Source: Epiperipatus broadwayi (taxonomy: Eukaryota > Onychophora > Udeonychophora > Euonychophora > Peripatidae). Taken from it: a stretch of 64,000 nt of DNA. The notes below the pieces were generated by a model. The model was not told where the DNA came from. It worked only from the letters and a program-made list of their open reading frames with translations, and searched no databases. The position numbers and the translations under genes were made by a program. Position 1 is the stretch's first letter. Each line of letters begins with the position of its first letter. Location: positions 310,001 to 374,000 of the forward strand of contig JAQFVV010012509.1 of NCBI GenBank assembly GCA_028023455.1, read 5' to 3'. Of this stretch, positions 24,496 to 36,445 are shown one piece after another.

Positions 24496-25978
24496 TGTGA
24501 ATCAATATGTAAAGAAAATCATACTTGTGTAATAGATTCAATGAAAATCTGATTGAAATAATAAGACTAAAATGCAGAAAATCTAAAACAATTTTTCTAT
24601 TGTAATTCATAAGATAGTATTGTTTTTAAAAGATAAAGTAATATTGAAAAGAAATTAATTACAGTGGAATTTGTTCCAAGCCTTCCTTGCATTCAATGTA
24701 TATAGCATAAAATAGCTCACATTTTGTTGATAAACAGTCATTAGAATAAAATACCTATTGTTATTCAACTGAAAATGGCAGTACTTTTCAACATACCCAT
24801 AAATATATAACACATATATATATTTAGTAATATAAATCAAGATTATAGTTTGAACAAAATTTTAAATAATAATATTATAGTTCTTAATAAATTGACAGGA
24901 CACTCTGAAGCAGTAAGAATAATGAAGAAAAACTAATTGTCATATTTTTATTTTTAAAATAAAGCAACTAATAAAACTTCTGACTTTGATAGCTATTAAA
25001 TATACTCTGGGCAAGTTTTCTTTCAGTAACTTTTTTCTCTTATAGAAACATAATAGTGATCTTGTTATCAATAAATTAAAATCTCTTTAATAATTTTGAT
25101 GTTTTTAAAATAATAATTCTAATATATTGTAAAACTTTTAGCATTATGTTCAGAAAATATTTTATTATGCAAAATATGGTACATCGAATTCACAAAAGAT
25201 AATAAAAGAAGAATAAAATGTGTTTTCAACATTAACGGAAGAAATTTTACTAATATATACATAATTGCATATAGCACTCAAAGAAGAAAAAATGGTTGCT
25301 GAATATTATAAAATTTGTAAATTTTAATGGGTTTTGTGTTTGTTTATTTATATTTTTGTTTGTTTACATTTTTCTTTGGATAGCATATAATTGAAGTCAT
25401 GTAGTTAGATACAATATAGTATGCAACTCTATTATACTATATTTTAAAATTAAAAGGGTATTCGCTGACATTAATTAACATTTTTAAAAAGGATACTGAT
25501 AATAAAGACTGAATAAGTATATTGTTTTCCTGAAGATTTGTGATGATGGTATTTTAGTTGTATTTATATAGATGATGGAAATATTCCAATATATAAATAT
25601 AATTAATAAATATATATTTAAATGTTTTTAGATGTATTAAAAAAAAGAGAAAAAAACAATTTTTAATTACAAATTGTGAAAATAATAATAATATTGCAAT
25701 CTTTAAGACCATTAGATTTATTTATTTATTTATTTATTTTTGCTTTGCTAATAGTGATACAAATTATCCATTTGTTTAAAGAAATGCTTTAGTATTAAAA
25801 TAAATTTTAGGGGAAATGAGATAAAAAATAGAAATTTTAGCATATTTTTAAAATATATTTAAAAGTTTTTATTATATATGCAATTTATAAAAAGAAACAA
25901 TGCACCTGTTATTATGTTAACGGTAAGTTCCAATTCTACTTTATTCTTATTACTGGGTATTTGTATATTTCCCAGTAG
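24496..25978. other. AT-rich DNA, no gene seen
   Basis: A (TTTA)n microsatellite lies at about 25717-25740. The hairpin-forming tactgggtatttg...cccagta (25951-25978) is repeated inverted at about 26777-26806, so the 26-kb SINE may sit at the edge of an ~860-bp inverted-repeat unit. Confidence 0.45.
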
Positions 25979-26101
25979 TTAAAGGATGGAAGCAGTCTTG
26001 CATTGGTGGTCGAGAGGTCAGCGCGACTGCACTTGCAGGTAGTTGCCCAGGTTGCGAGTTCGCGTCCCGGCCGATGCTGTGACACTTAAAGGATGGAAGC
26101 A
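25979..26101 (+). mobile_element. Short tRNA-like SINE, copy a, with 16-bp target duplications
   Basis: The body 25995-26085 (91 bp) is flanked by ttaaaggatggaagca at 25979-25994 and 26086-26101. It has an A-box-like tggtggtcgagagg and a B-box-like ggttcgcgtcc spaced as in a tRNA with an enlarged variable region, and ends in the conserved ccggccgatgctgtgacac. It has no LINE-derived tail and almost no poly(A). CpGs are retained, so it is young. The tRNA species is unclear; a TTGCAA loop appears in sister copies. Confidence 0.85.
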
Positions 26102-28301
26102 TTTTTTTTGTTCAATTATACACTTTGACTGGTATACAGTAAATGTCTACAGCAAAATGGTTGAAAAGAAGTGACTGGTATTTACTACTTCCAATGTTAT
26201 TTTTTAATTAGTATTATTTTAAAGAAAGACAATTTCAGGGCAAATTTTTTTAGAATATTTTCACTTTGTTAATATTTTTTTTAATTAAGAAAAAAAGAAA
26301 AGAAATATTAATATAAATAAAAAAAGTACATAAACAAAACTTGTTATTGCTTATTAATGAAAAAGCATAGTTGAGAATTGTTCATGTCAGCAGCTAAAAA
26401 TCCCTAAGGCATGTTGGGGCCATTAATACATAATTTTTGGGAATGCAGGATCTCATGCGTTTGCAAATACTCCAAGGTGTGTTGTTCTGTTTGAAGAAGA
26501 TTCCAAATTTTGATGATTTTGTCAAAATGATAGTGACAAAAAGACGCTGTCTTTTAATAAACTACAAAAACAATTCAAGCATATCACTTTTAGATGTTCT
26601 AATATAGATGAAGGAAAAAACTTTGAATAAATCTTTTACATGAAATTAATAATCGATTTTTAAAAATTTTTTAAGCCTAACAACTAATACACATCTTTCT
26701 TAATATATATAAAAGTATAAATACTTGTAGAAGTGTGCCCCTGAAACTGTATATTTGAACAAAAAACACTTCTGCCCTTCAGCTACTGGGAAATATACAT
26801 ACCTATTACTGTTACTTAAATTACTCCTCACTTTAAACAAATTTATTATTGTAATCAGTTTCTAACATGCCATACGTACAAATCAGCTTCGGCAGTGTTT
26901 AAACAGAAAAAAAAATTACAAAAAATAGATAACTTCAACTATTTTTAAAAAGATATTTCACACAACACATGCTGCAACATTATCATTTGCAGCCTCCCAT
27001 AAATGATTATGGTTACTCTAATTCAAAAAGTGGGGGGAAATGCCTTAAAAGTCAGAAATCAAAGAAAGAAAGAAAGACTGGAATTAGAATTGTTTGGCAT
27101 GTAATTCAATTACATAAATACACCATCCCTTTGTAAGAACTGACACAATGTGAAAGGTTCCTGATGGCCGAGTCTTGTTCTTACCTAAGAAATAGAAGAC
27201 AGTAAAGTAAAAAAAAAAAGAGAGAGAGAGAATTAAAAAAAAGAGTGATTAATTTAGTTGAAGTATTAGTAATAAGTATTAGTGAAGCAAATTTTGAAGG
27301 ATAATTTCCATTTATTTTTCATTCAGTCATAAATAAACGTACATATATGTATATACATGAATAAAATGTTCAAAAGTATTTATTTTCTTAAACTTTCTTA
27401 CATGAAAATTTGGTTTCCTTTGAAATAAATGATTTATACTTTTCTTATTGTATTTTTAAAACAAATAAAGAAAGAAAATATTGATTTCTGTGATCTAGTT
27501 CATGCATTATCTATTCTATAGGAAGGAGATTTTCATTGATCATATCTGTTCAACATGACTTTACATGTAAAATAATCTTTACAATCTAAAAGCTTATAAA
27601 ATAAAATCTTTTTTCCAATGTATGATCTTACACACACACACACACACAATTACTAAATGATTTAAAACATGATAAACGAATCTTCAGTAGGATCGTACAT
27701 TTCATTTTTATATAGACATCATAGTACACTTCCTGTAATTGCTGGGTCATCAAAATAATTTAATATATGCAGTGTTTTGAAAAGAAAAACATTTGCATTG
27801 ATTGTATATTCCCGTAAGGGAGGCAGCAAGCAAACTACTTTAGCTAAAATTTCTGCAAGTAAACAAAAAATTTTATTTGTACAAAGTCTTACGAATCTTG
27901 GTTTAAAAATAAGAAACAGATTTTTAGTTGAATGACAAACCTGATGAATGCAATAATCACAATTGAACGCACATAAAGAAATCGTAAAAAATAATAATTA
28001 TTTTTAAATCTTTATTCCTTAATAAAATACAAATCACTTTAAAAATAACTACTTACGACCCATTAAAAACTAATATAAGAAAAAAATTCACACTCTATCA
28101 TAATTTATTGGTATTAACTCTACCACAGAATGAAGCCATCATCCATCCAGATAGCAATAAGATACAATTATGAAAAATGATGTTTCATAATTTTCATAAA
28201 AAAGCAAAAACAAATATATATTTATAATAATAGGGTTAAAAAATATAAAAATAATATTATGTAAAAAATAAATAAATCTGAAAATCATACATTTATCAAT
28301 C
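26102..28301. other. AT-rich DNA, no gene seen
   Basis: Simple repeats are present: (GAAA)n near 27062-27075, (AG)n at about 27218-27230 and (AC)n at about 27631-27648. The inverted partner of the 25.95-kb hairpin lies at about 26777-26806. No coding signal was recognised. Confidence 0.5.
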
Positions 28302-28428
28302 AAAAAGTTCTTATGTATTTTGTCAAGCGTTGTTAGCCGAGAGGTCATCGCAGCCGCCTTGCAAGACGGTTGCGGGTTCGCGTCCCGGCCGATGCTATGA
28401 CGTGAAAAAAAAAAAGTTCTTATGTATT
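28302..28428 (+). mobile_element. Short tRNA-like SINE, copy b, with 18-bp target duplications
   Basis: The body 28320-28410 is flanked by aaaaagttcttatgtatt at 28302-28319 and 28411-28428. The head gccgagaggtcatcgcagcc has the tRNA A-box layout and the B-box ggttcgcgtcc is exact. It ends in a poly(A) of about 11. The anticodon-arm equivalent has a TTGCAAG loop. The long exact duplications and poly(A) indicate LINE-dependent insertion. Confidence 0.85.
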
Positions 28429-28814
28429 CATCCTAGAGTTCACATTCGTATTAGTCTGGCAATATTTATTTGGAAAAATAACGATCTATAACTTAATTTA
28501 TTGTAACAAACTATAAAAAATAATCATCCGCCATTAAGCAGTGATGTTCAATCTGCAAGGATACTCTCACTCAGCCATAAGATAGAGACTTTAAGGAAAT
28601 AAAAAGATGCAAATGTTTACTAACACGCATTTACGGTTTTTGTGAGAAAATTATCTTGGACCATCTAAACTTATAAAGATTTTTTATTTTAAAAATATCC
28701 ACCTATAACTTTATTTAGTGGAAATGAAACAAACATGCATTTATATTTTTTGTGAGAAATGATCTTCCAGCAATTAAACTTTTAACAATAAACCAATATA
28801 TATATATATTTTTC

Positions 28815-28910
28815 TCATGTGTCATAGCATCAGCCAGGAAGCGAAACCGCTAACCCGGGACAACTACTTATAAACTAGCTGTCGCTGACCTCTCGACCAC
28901 CAATGCGTTT
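28815..28910 (-). mobile_element. Short tRNA-like SINE, copy c, older
   Basis: On the minus strand it starts gcattggtggtcgagaggtc, like copies a and d. It has a larger, diverged variable region and a decayed B-box (ggtttcgcttcc) and ends gctgatgctatgacac. The divergence says it is older; no target duplication was found. Confidence 0.7.
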
Positions 28911-29811
28911 TAGCCATGCAATTCTTTCCACTTACAAAATGTTTTTTAGCATCACTGCTATGAACTGAACTTTCTTACCTTGAACCATGTTCCATTACAA
29001 ATGGCTATTCTCTTTTGACAATGCTGAATGAAACCCAGCCACAGTTTAACCATAAAATTTGCTGAAAAACCACCATTTTAAATAAAAACGTTCACCTCAT
29101 AGGAATATTCACCTGTGAAATTAATTCATTTCCTTTTTATAAGATTGTAAATGTGTTTAATTCAGTCTTTATATACACATTTATTTGTTCCGGTGACTTT
29201 TACTATTGCTGAACTAATACATAAGTATCAACCAAAGTAATACACAAAGATTACACAAAAATTGCATTTAGTATCTTAATCTTCACAGGCATTCCTTAAA
29301 AAAATTAAAATCAATGATGAGGGCAAATGCAACTCCATTACTAATTCAATTTATTTAGAATGTTTGTGATTATCATACTTATTGAATGTATTTGATTTGT
29401 AATCACTGTGTATAGTTTGATATGTTGTTTTGTTTGTTTGTTTTTAATTTACAAACACATCAAATGATGAAGGGTAGAATAAGAGAATGGTTTTATCAAT
29501 CATGATTTAAAAGAGGTTTGAAAGTGAGAGAACTGAGTTATAATGCATGAATTTTAAACTGTCTCTCTACTATTGTTCCAAATCACAGAACATAAAGACA
29601 TCTAAAAAGATAAATGATCTTCAAGATGCATTTTGGTTGCTCAACTGTAAAGGTATCTTGGATATCTTTTTTTAATCAGATGTCTTTATTCATATGTTTA
29701 ACAAGCAAGTGATGAAATAGAAATTTGAATATGTCTATATTATATATAGGAAGAAAAGAGGAATAGAATTATATTAATGATAACTTGGAGTTGTATTTAA
29801 TAAAAATAGAT
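28911..29811. other. AT-rich DNA, no gene seen
   Basis: I see no element shared with the rest of the window and no credible open frame. Confidence 0.45.
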
Positions 29812-29910
29812 AGAGGCAAAACTCTCCACATAGTAATGCAACCCAGTGCAAGATAGAGTAATCAATGGATGCTAGAAGATTTGTGCATAAAATTCCCAAC
29901 TAGTGTCTAC

Positions 29911-29970
29911 TCATCCAGAATCTCCAGACTAGTTTCTAGCTCTGGATTTCATCAGTGAGGAGCCTTGGGT
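29911..29970 (-). ncRNA. Hammerhead ribozyme, core intact (HR1 copy 4, left half)
   Basis: The minus strand has CUGAUGA (29955-29949), GAAA (29936-29933) and CUAGUC with the GUC cleavage triplet (29929-29927). Stem I is complementary across 'cucca' and adjoining bases. Stem II is degenerate compared with the 54.6-kb copy (AAUCCAGAGCUA instead of a GGC/GCC stem), so activity is uncertain. Confidence 0.65.
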
Positions 29971-30289
29971 CTGAAAGCATTAGACCTAGATCTTAGGATC
30001 TAATGCAACTCTCTAGAAGCCACCTTTTATATTTTAGTAACTATAAAACTATAAGTCCAAAATAAAACACAATAATGTTTTCAATCCCAAGTTTATTCAC
30101 TTGAATAGTCATACAGATGTGAACTCAGTTCAGCATCTAGACATTTTGGTGTCTTTGGTCACCAGGCTATACAAACAAATGAGCTTGGATTAAAAACACT
30201 ATTGTGTTATCATTTTGAACTCGTAGCATTATAGTTAACTAAAAATGTAAAAGGTAGCTGCTAGAGAGTTGCATTAGGTCCTAAGATCT

Positions 30290-30350
30290 AGATGCAGTGC
30301 TCTCAGATCCAAGTCTCCTCACTGATGGAGGCCACAATCTAGAAACTAGT
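30290..30350 (+). ncRNA. Hammerhead relic, inactive (HR1 copy 4, right half)
   Basis: It reads CUGAUGG instead of CUGAUGA and CUAGUUU instead of CUAGUC, so both the core A9 and the cleavage nucleotide context have changed. It is retained here as evidence for the family structure. Confidence 0.6.
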
Positions 30351-30774
30351 TTCATGATATTGAATGGATACATACTAAATAGGGATTTTATGCACAAACC
30401 TTCTTGCATCCATTGATTACTCTGGCTTGCATTGATGGCACTACTTATATGGAGAGTTTTACCTCTGTTATAACAGCTTATGTAAGCATAGGGAATGATG
30501 ATCATATGAAGAATAAGTATATTTATCTACAATGAAAGCAACGTTTATATTTGGGTTAAAAATGATATAATCACTAATCTAAAAACTGGTTAATACTAGT
30601 TATTAAGGTATATATATCCAAAGAATGTCAAACGTGAGTGTATTTTAAATAGTAAATAAATAAATAAATAATACTTCTATTAATATATAACATAAATATA
30701 ATATAACAATTTGTCAATTGTTAAAACAGAGTTTCTTTAATATAAATAAATAAAATAATAACAAATAATATTTC

Positions 30775-30812
30775 CAATGCTCTCAACTCTTATGAGTCCT
30801 TATCAAAGCAGT
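30775..30812 (-). ncRNA. Hammerhead-like relic 3' of PLE-3 ORF
   Basis: The minus strand has UUGAUAA (30806-30800), then a perfect ACUC-AUAA-GAGU stem II (30797-30786), then GAGA where GAAA is expected. Stem III is not convincing. It lies just past the end of the GIY-YIG frame, as in PLE-1 and PLE-2, and carries the same U3/A8 core change. Confidence 0.4.
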
Positions 30813-30836
30813 GTAAAAAGTTCTATTTTTTCCTAG

Positions 30837-32115
30837 GTGATGAATTTAACATTTCATTGTATTGTCCAGGAACAACTAATTGGAAAGCTGGATAATTTTG
30901 AATTCATAGCACAAGATGAACTTTGTATAAGATATGATTCTTTACTCTTGCATTTTTTATCATGTGTTTCATGCATTAATATTGTAAAATCCTTTGGACT
31001 ACATATATGGCCTGTACTATTTTGGTGAACATATAAAGCTGAATAAACTGTATCATCTCTTGCTCTATTATATGTATATTTATGTTGTTGAAGGTGATAT
31101 TTAATATTTGTTTTGGTTTCTCCAACATATATTGCACTACAATTTATTTGTGGGCATCTAATAGAGTATACAATACTGCTTTTATCCTCCTTATTTATTA
31201 TTTCCTTAGAATTATTTATTAATCTATTAAGGTTAGGTGGAGTTCTCCATGCTAATTGGAAATCTTGACTTTTATTATATTTTTATTAATATTGGGAATG
31301 AAAACTAATGACATCCAGGGTTTATTATTCATATTTATATGATCACTATTATAACATTGTTTATAATGCTTCAATATAGTAGATAGTAGCGTTTGTTAAT
31401 TATAACCCATTTGTATTAAATCTTGCATATAACATTTTATATTATCTTTCTTAAAGATTTCATTTGAACACAGTCATTGATTACATGTTAAAAAGGTTCT
31501 AAAATCAGCTAATTTGTGTACTAAAGAAACATTAGATATTGGATGAAAATAATCTCTATTATCTATATGTTTTACAACCATTTTATATACTAATTTATCA
31601 TCTACCCTTGATATTTACAAATCCAGGTATTTAATACTAGAATTGTTTTCTCTTTCTATTGTCCAAACTAAACCATCCTGGTTCTGCAAACTATCAAAAA
31701 TTTGTTTTATAATGTCTGGTTGCCCATATATCAAAACATCATCCACATATCTACAATACAATGTTATCATTTCTTACTAATATGGGATGCACAATTTGCT
31801 GTTCTTAATTATCTACAAACTACTTAATAGTCCACTTACAGCCAAATCCGTTGGCCATCTTTTTTCCATTCTTTATAAGTAACTTTGTGCTTCAACAATA
31901 TCATTGCTTATACAATTTAAAACATCTATAATGAAAGATATCTTATCCTGTGGCATTTCTTTAACACACAATTTATCTCTCAAAATTGTAATAGATGCAG
32001 ATCGATCCACTGATCCATATAATTCTACCACATCCAATGAAATTAACTCATACCCCTTAACTATAGCTGTTTTATCAAGTATAGTAACACAACCAAATGA
32101 TAATTTGATTATTTA
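30837..32115 (-). pseudogene. Broken PLE polyprotein: reverse transcriptase plus GIY-YIG endonuclease
   Basis: From the 5' side: an RT motif-A region reading YELISLDVVELYGSVD near 32000-32055; the catalytic YVDD (RYVDDVLIYG) at 31749-31738; an RT thumb/linker region with VDDKLVYKMVVKHIDNRDYF and NKPWMSLVFIP; then the GIY-YIG domain, VYSIRCP and IYVGETKTNIKYHLQQH at about 31170-31080, followed by ALYVHQNSTGHI and a C-terminal Lys-rich tail. The motifs match PLE reverse transcriptases, which resemble telomerase. Several stops and at least two frame changes interrupt it, and no N-terminal part before motif A was recognised. It is non-functional. Confidence 0.85.
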
Positions 32116-32185
32116 GTTATTATTTTATTTATTTATATTAAAGAAACTCTGTTTTATAATTGACGAATTGTTATATTATATTTAG

Positions 32186-33077
32186 TTTAAATAGTAGTAA
32201 TTTAATATTGGAAATTACTGAACAAAGATGGAGAGACCTGGATCAAAGTTTGGATTAATTTATGATAAAATTGTAGCAATATATATATTCTATCTGTAAG
32301 CACAGTATAATAATAAAAAATGCTTACAAAATAGTTCAGTACTTATTGCTTAAAAAGATTATTAATTAAAAATAATAATAATTTCGAACAATATTAATTA
32401 ATGCATTAAACAATCTATTAGTGAATATTACTTAAAAAGGATGTGTACAAAATTCAATGTAATTATTTAGCATAGTTTATAAGAAAATATAGTGTAACGA
32501 AGATTAATTAAATACAAAACAAATTTAAATTTACTGCTTACATTTATTTGATTATTCGAATGTGACAGAAAGTTTGATAATAAGTATAGTGTCATTTTTA
32601 TAAGCTGTTTGTGATCAGACTACAAATTAGACAATTAAACATTATTCTTTTTCGGTTGACGTTTTGAAAATAAAAATGTTTAGAGAAGAACTTTTTATTT
32701 TGTTTTAGGCACTGTTAAGAATCAATAATGAATAAACCGACAGAATTTTTTAACAAGTCAGATTTTTTTATATATATTAAAATTATACTCTTTTTGTATA
32801 TGTTTTGTTATATCAGGATAATTAAGATAAAAGCATTCAAATATTGATGCCTTTTATTCTCACTTTTAAAATGAACTTTTAGTATAGATTTGAGATTTTT
32901 TTTTACATTTTAAATAATAAGCACAGCTGTGAATCTAATATACATTATTTAGACAGTCAATGGGTAAAGTAATGAATTTAATTATTTTCACTAAACAATA
33001 GGCTACTCTGTAATAACTAACACAGGTATGTTCAGATCTTAGAAACTATGGCTATATATTTTTTTGTTCTCGTTTAT
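32186..33077. other. AT-rich DNA, no gene seen
   Basis: No coding signal or shared repeat was recognised between the PLE-3 terminus and the retrocopy at 33.09 kb. Confidence 0.45.
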
Positions 33078-33759
33078 TTTGAAATAATTTTTTTTTTTTC
33101 TGTGTGATGAAAGCTTTTATTCATCAAAAAGACAAAATGCACGACAGTTAAAAAAGATTTACAAAGGGATAATTATATGGCAAAATGAAATTCAAGTACA
33201 ATATGGTGAAAGGGAAGGGAATACATATGAAATGGAAAAGGGATGTGGAAAAGGTGTGTAATCCAGGCAAAGAAGAGTCTTTGGTAAGGAGCAATGTTAA
33301 TAGGCTTGGTTGCCCTGATGGATTGATAGGAGAATCCATGTATGACATGAATTTTGGAGGAATGGCTATATGTTAAGTCTTTAGAGGTTTCAGGGATGGA
33401 TGAGGAGATTTCTGAGTTATGCTTAGATGCAACAGGTTGATTTTTGTCTTTTGTAGATGAGTAGTTTAGTTTTGCCCTTTGTACTTGGAATGCCATTATA
33501 ATTGGTCATGTTGTTCTTTTTGACTTGCTTTTTACCTTTGATAGAGCAAACCATTGCCTGAAAAGGAGAAAGATCCAGAGGGCAAGGAGATGGAGACTTT
33601 GAAATAAGTTCTTTGGTGATGATGTTTTTAGTTAAGTCTTGTTTGAAACTCAGTTTGGATAAAATTTGGGTAATTTTGAAGTTTTAGTTTATGTAGTTTA
33701 GGTCTCTGCACATTTTTCTCACTAGGGGCAGTAGCCATCTTTAAACCGTTTGAAAGAAT
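33078..33759 (-). pseudogene. Processed retrocopy of an unidentified mRNA
   Basis: On the minus strand the unit runs 33748-33088. It has a ~10-nt 5' leader, an ATG in good context (aaagATGgct, 33738-33736), no visible introns, an AATAAA signal (33121-33116) and a poly(A) of about 12 (33099-33088). Flanking direct repeats tttgaaataat (33078-33088) and tttgaaagaat (33749-33759) match at 10 of 11. The first frame starts MATAPSEKNVQRPKLHKLKL and stops after 36 codons. A second frame then stays open across about 33690-33420 (…SPSPCPLDLSPFQAMVCSIK…), and a third is open at 33173-33496, so frameshifts are likely. I do not recognise the parent protein. A SINE or short LINE is the alternative, but no RT motif or Pol III box is seen. 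Confidence 0.65.
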
Positions 33760-34649
33760 GAAAAGTAATATGAAGATGAAATGAATTTTTAGTGAAAAAT
33801 TGTACATTTTGCGCTTTTATATATGTACAATTGAAAATGAATATGTATTACAGACAAATACATAGCATATGAATAAATACTTTTCAACCTATTTTTTAAT
33901 AATTCAATTTGTTTATCTTTCAGTAAAAAATTGAAATTGTAGACTTTGCATATACATGGTGGCTGACCAATTTGACAAAATAGCTGGCTAAATTACTGAA
34001 ATCTGGTAAAGTTAATGTAAAAAATATAGATTGTAATATATACATTTTACATTGGTGGCCGTGATATTTTTAAGCAGAGTATTTTATTAGAGTATTGCCA
34101 CCAAAAAGTAAGGAAGAAAAACAAAACAGAGCATTTCTAATTTTGCAACTACAGACATTTTATTTTTCCATGTCAATCATAGCTGTTAGATAAATAATAA
34201 TGTCTGGAATAGATTGCCATTTACTTTTTGTTTCAATTGTTTCATATAATGTTAATTAGGAAAATATATTTTTTTATATATATATTCAACATGTTAATTC
34301 ATCATGATAAATATTTAAATTAATATTTCTTTTATTATTTTATATTTTTTATAATAAATATGGATAAACTTCCATCCATGAATGACACTAATTATGCAGA
34401 TTGATAAAAGCAAACAAATCTCACAGAAAATTGCTGTAATTTGCCAAATATGATATTTCTGGTATTGCCATAATTGAATAGAATCTTGAATATATCTTAA
34501 AACAATTATTTTTAAAAATGGTTTAATTAGTTGCATTTACGTAATAAATATGCAACATATCAAATGATTGTTATTATTATTGATATTTTTCAAGCACAAA
34601 TTTAATACATTTTTTTCTAGAGGTGAGGTAGCGCTTGTGCACCAACTGC
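33760..34649. other. AT-rich DNA, no gene seen
   Basis: No element boundary or coding signal was recognised here. Confidence 0.4.
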
Positions 34650-35117
34650 CACTGCATTTGAATGAAGATTTGTGGTGATGTTTCTTGTAATTATATATTG
34701 GATTATTTTTATCATTTAGCTTTAATTATTAAATGTTTTTTTTTAATTTTATTTTATTTAAACTTTTCAAATCCATTCAATTGATAGTAATAACACCTTA
34801 CAATGCTTCAAGTGATACTATTCTTCTCTCTTCTTCAGATGTTGCTGGCCTGACCAGAGACAATACTAGCATAGTAAATAAGCAATGATCTTTAGATTCT
34901 GAATACTGGATTTAAGATAATGCTAACCAACTAAGCTATTCTATCAAAGGCAACAGTTTGCAGAAATTTTATATACTTATCTTTTAAAGTCGTTAATCTT
35001 GTGTTAAGATTTGTAGAGGTCCCTACTGTCACATCTAGGTGCATAGTCTTAAGGTTATAGCCTTAATATATACTACATACTTATCTATATAAGTCTTGTT
35101 GATTTCTCCATTTTTCC

Positions 35118-35339
35118 TTGAGGATGAGGTTAATGAGTAATTTCCAAACATTAATTATCACATTAAATTGTCTTATGGAGTTTTTATATCACTGTCACAT
35201 AAACAACCCATTGAAAAACAAAATACGTGAAGTAATGATTAGAGAGAAAAAACCAGATATATCTAAAGTAGCAGAACATGCAAGTAGCAAAATTAATGGG
35301 AAAACAATTTTGGACAGGTTGAAAAAAGTAAAAAAATAA
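35118..35339 (+). other. Coding-like open frame, unidentified
   Basis: A 73-codon frame whose second half (…MIREKKPDISKVAEHASSKI…) is markedly charged and non-repetitive compared with nearby chance frames, ending in KKVKK and a stop. It may be a fragment of an exon or transposon protein. It lies between two SINE halves. I do not recognise a family and cannot exclude chance. Confidence 0.25.
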
Positions 35340-35503
35340 AAATAAAATTTAAAAACCAACTGTAAACATGACAATGGTAAATAATCCATAAGTCAACCTG
35401 TGTATTAATCCATAAAGTTTAGTAATAATTTATTAACCTTAACATTAAGAAAAAGTGGACAAATCATGACTTGCCTTTTACATAATAGCCTAATTGGTTA
35501 GAG

Positions 35504-36219
35504 CAGTGGTTTTCAACCCCCGATCCGCAGATCGGTGCCAGGCCGCAGAAGTTTTCTTCTGGTTAGCGCTAGATTGGCAGGAAAATTTGTAATAACAAAA
35601 TAATAAGATTTTATACTTTTAATTAATATAAACAATTTTAATTTATTTTTTCATCACATTTTTACAGAACGAAAACAAAATGTAATCAATCATACATGAA
35701 TTAATTTGTTTTTCTATTTATCACAGATATTTATGGAGGGAGGGGGGTATAATTAAATTTTTTATTATTTTTCTAAAAAAAATCAAAATTAAAAAAAAAA
35801 AGTTTTTTATTATACAAACTCCATATATATATAAATTCATTTTGTATATTTAACATTAAATACAGATATTACATTTATCATAATCATTGTCATATAATTA
35901 CACTAGCTGTGATATTTCCCAACATTCAGGTGAATAGCATTTTATTCTTGCATGTTTTAACAATGAAATAATAAATGTAGAAATTCAAGCACATTAATGA
36001 GAATGATTGTTATTGTACTGTTTTCTGTAGCAGTATGACTGTGCAACTCGAGAGTGTTCAGTAACTAGTGTGCTGTATTGGTCAGTTATAACAATTATGC
36101 TCATCTAAGGCTAAGCAGTTTACATCTTTAAGAAAATTTATCTGTAAACTTCTGCCAGTCCATGAAATCTTATCCTTATTTTTGCCGGTCCACAGGTGTG
36201 AAAATGTTGAAGACCATTG
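35504..36219. mobile_element. hAT-type non-autonomous element (MITE)
   Basis: Termini are CAGTGGTTTTCAACC at the left and, inverted, CAATGGTCTTCAACA at the right: 12 of 15 match, and both fit the CAGNGGTNCTCAACC hAT terminus. The interior (716 bp) has subterminal ggtgccaggccgcagaagtt / ttgccggtccacag blocks but no transposase. An 8-bp duplication is not evident (ggttagag versus taaaagtt), so age or deletion has erased it. It splits the SINE at 34.65-36.45 kb. Confidence 0.65.
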
Positions 36220-36445
36220 TAAAAGTTATTGGTTCTATTTCCATGCTGGCTGACACTAGTCAGGCCAGAAACACTTGAAGAAGTTAGAATAATGATGCTA
36301 CTAAAAATGTTGTGTTACACACTAATCCGTGTGCAATTACCAACAGATGATGCATATTTGTAAACTTTTAATATAGTTTGAATTTTTCTAAAAACATTTA
36401 CCAATTGAAACTAGATGATGGAAATAGTCTAACATATAATAATAA

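Larger units (their letters stand above)
29812..30512. mobile_element. HR1 hammerhead-repeat element, copy 4 (two inverted halves)
   Basis: The left half (29812-30168) and right half (30169-30512) are inverted copies of the same ~350-bp unit, each with hairpin arm, hammerhead and the tattttggtgtctttggt block; they meet near 30165-30175. This shows HR1 forms head-to-head dimers as well as short hairpins. The minus-strand hammerhead in the left half keeps the core; the right one is mutated. No exact target duplication was identified. Confidence 0.75.
30696..32185 (-). mobile_element. Penelope-like element with RT and GIY-YIG (PLE-3), inverted ~65-bp termini
   Basis: The coding region (about 30837-32115, minus) is bracketed by inverted repeats. 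The left is about 30698-30767, the right about 32118-32183; both contain aaaacagagtttctttaata. Order on the minus strand is inverted repeat, RT, GIY-YIG, hammerhead-like motif, inverted repeat, which is the expected PLE order. Frameshifts and stops mark it as dead. It is a different lineage from PLE-1/PLE-2, since its GIY-YIG reads YSIRCP...IYVGETKTN. Confidence 0.85.
34650..36445. repeat. Snap-back tRNA-like SINE, copy 2, interrupted by a hAT MITE
   Basis: The minus-oriented half (about 34655-35010) includes the tRNA-like head aatagcttagttggttagca (reverse strand, about 34930). The plus-oriented half starts near 35455 with cataatagcctaattggtta, is split at 35504 by a hAT-type insertion, and resumes at 36220 (ttattggttctatttcc) through a degenerate hammerhead-like block (cttgaagaagttagaataat) to about 36440. 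Both halves share the ggcctga / tcaggcc and cttcttca / tgaagaag blocks. The layout is the same as at 23.5 and 54.0 kb. Confidence 0.65.

Noticed and set aside
25995-26085. Functional tRNA gene
   Set aside because: It has 16-bp target duplications and three sister copies with the same non-tRNA end; it is a SINE.
33185-33376. Plus-strand frame opposite the retrocopy
   Set aside because: The poly(A) signal, poly(A) and ATG context place the transcript on the minus strand.
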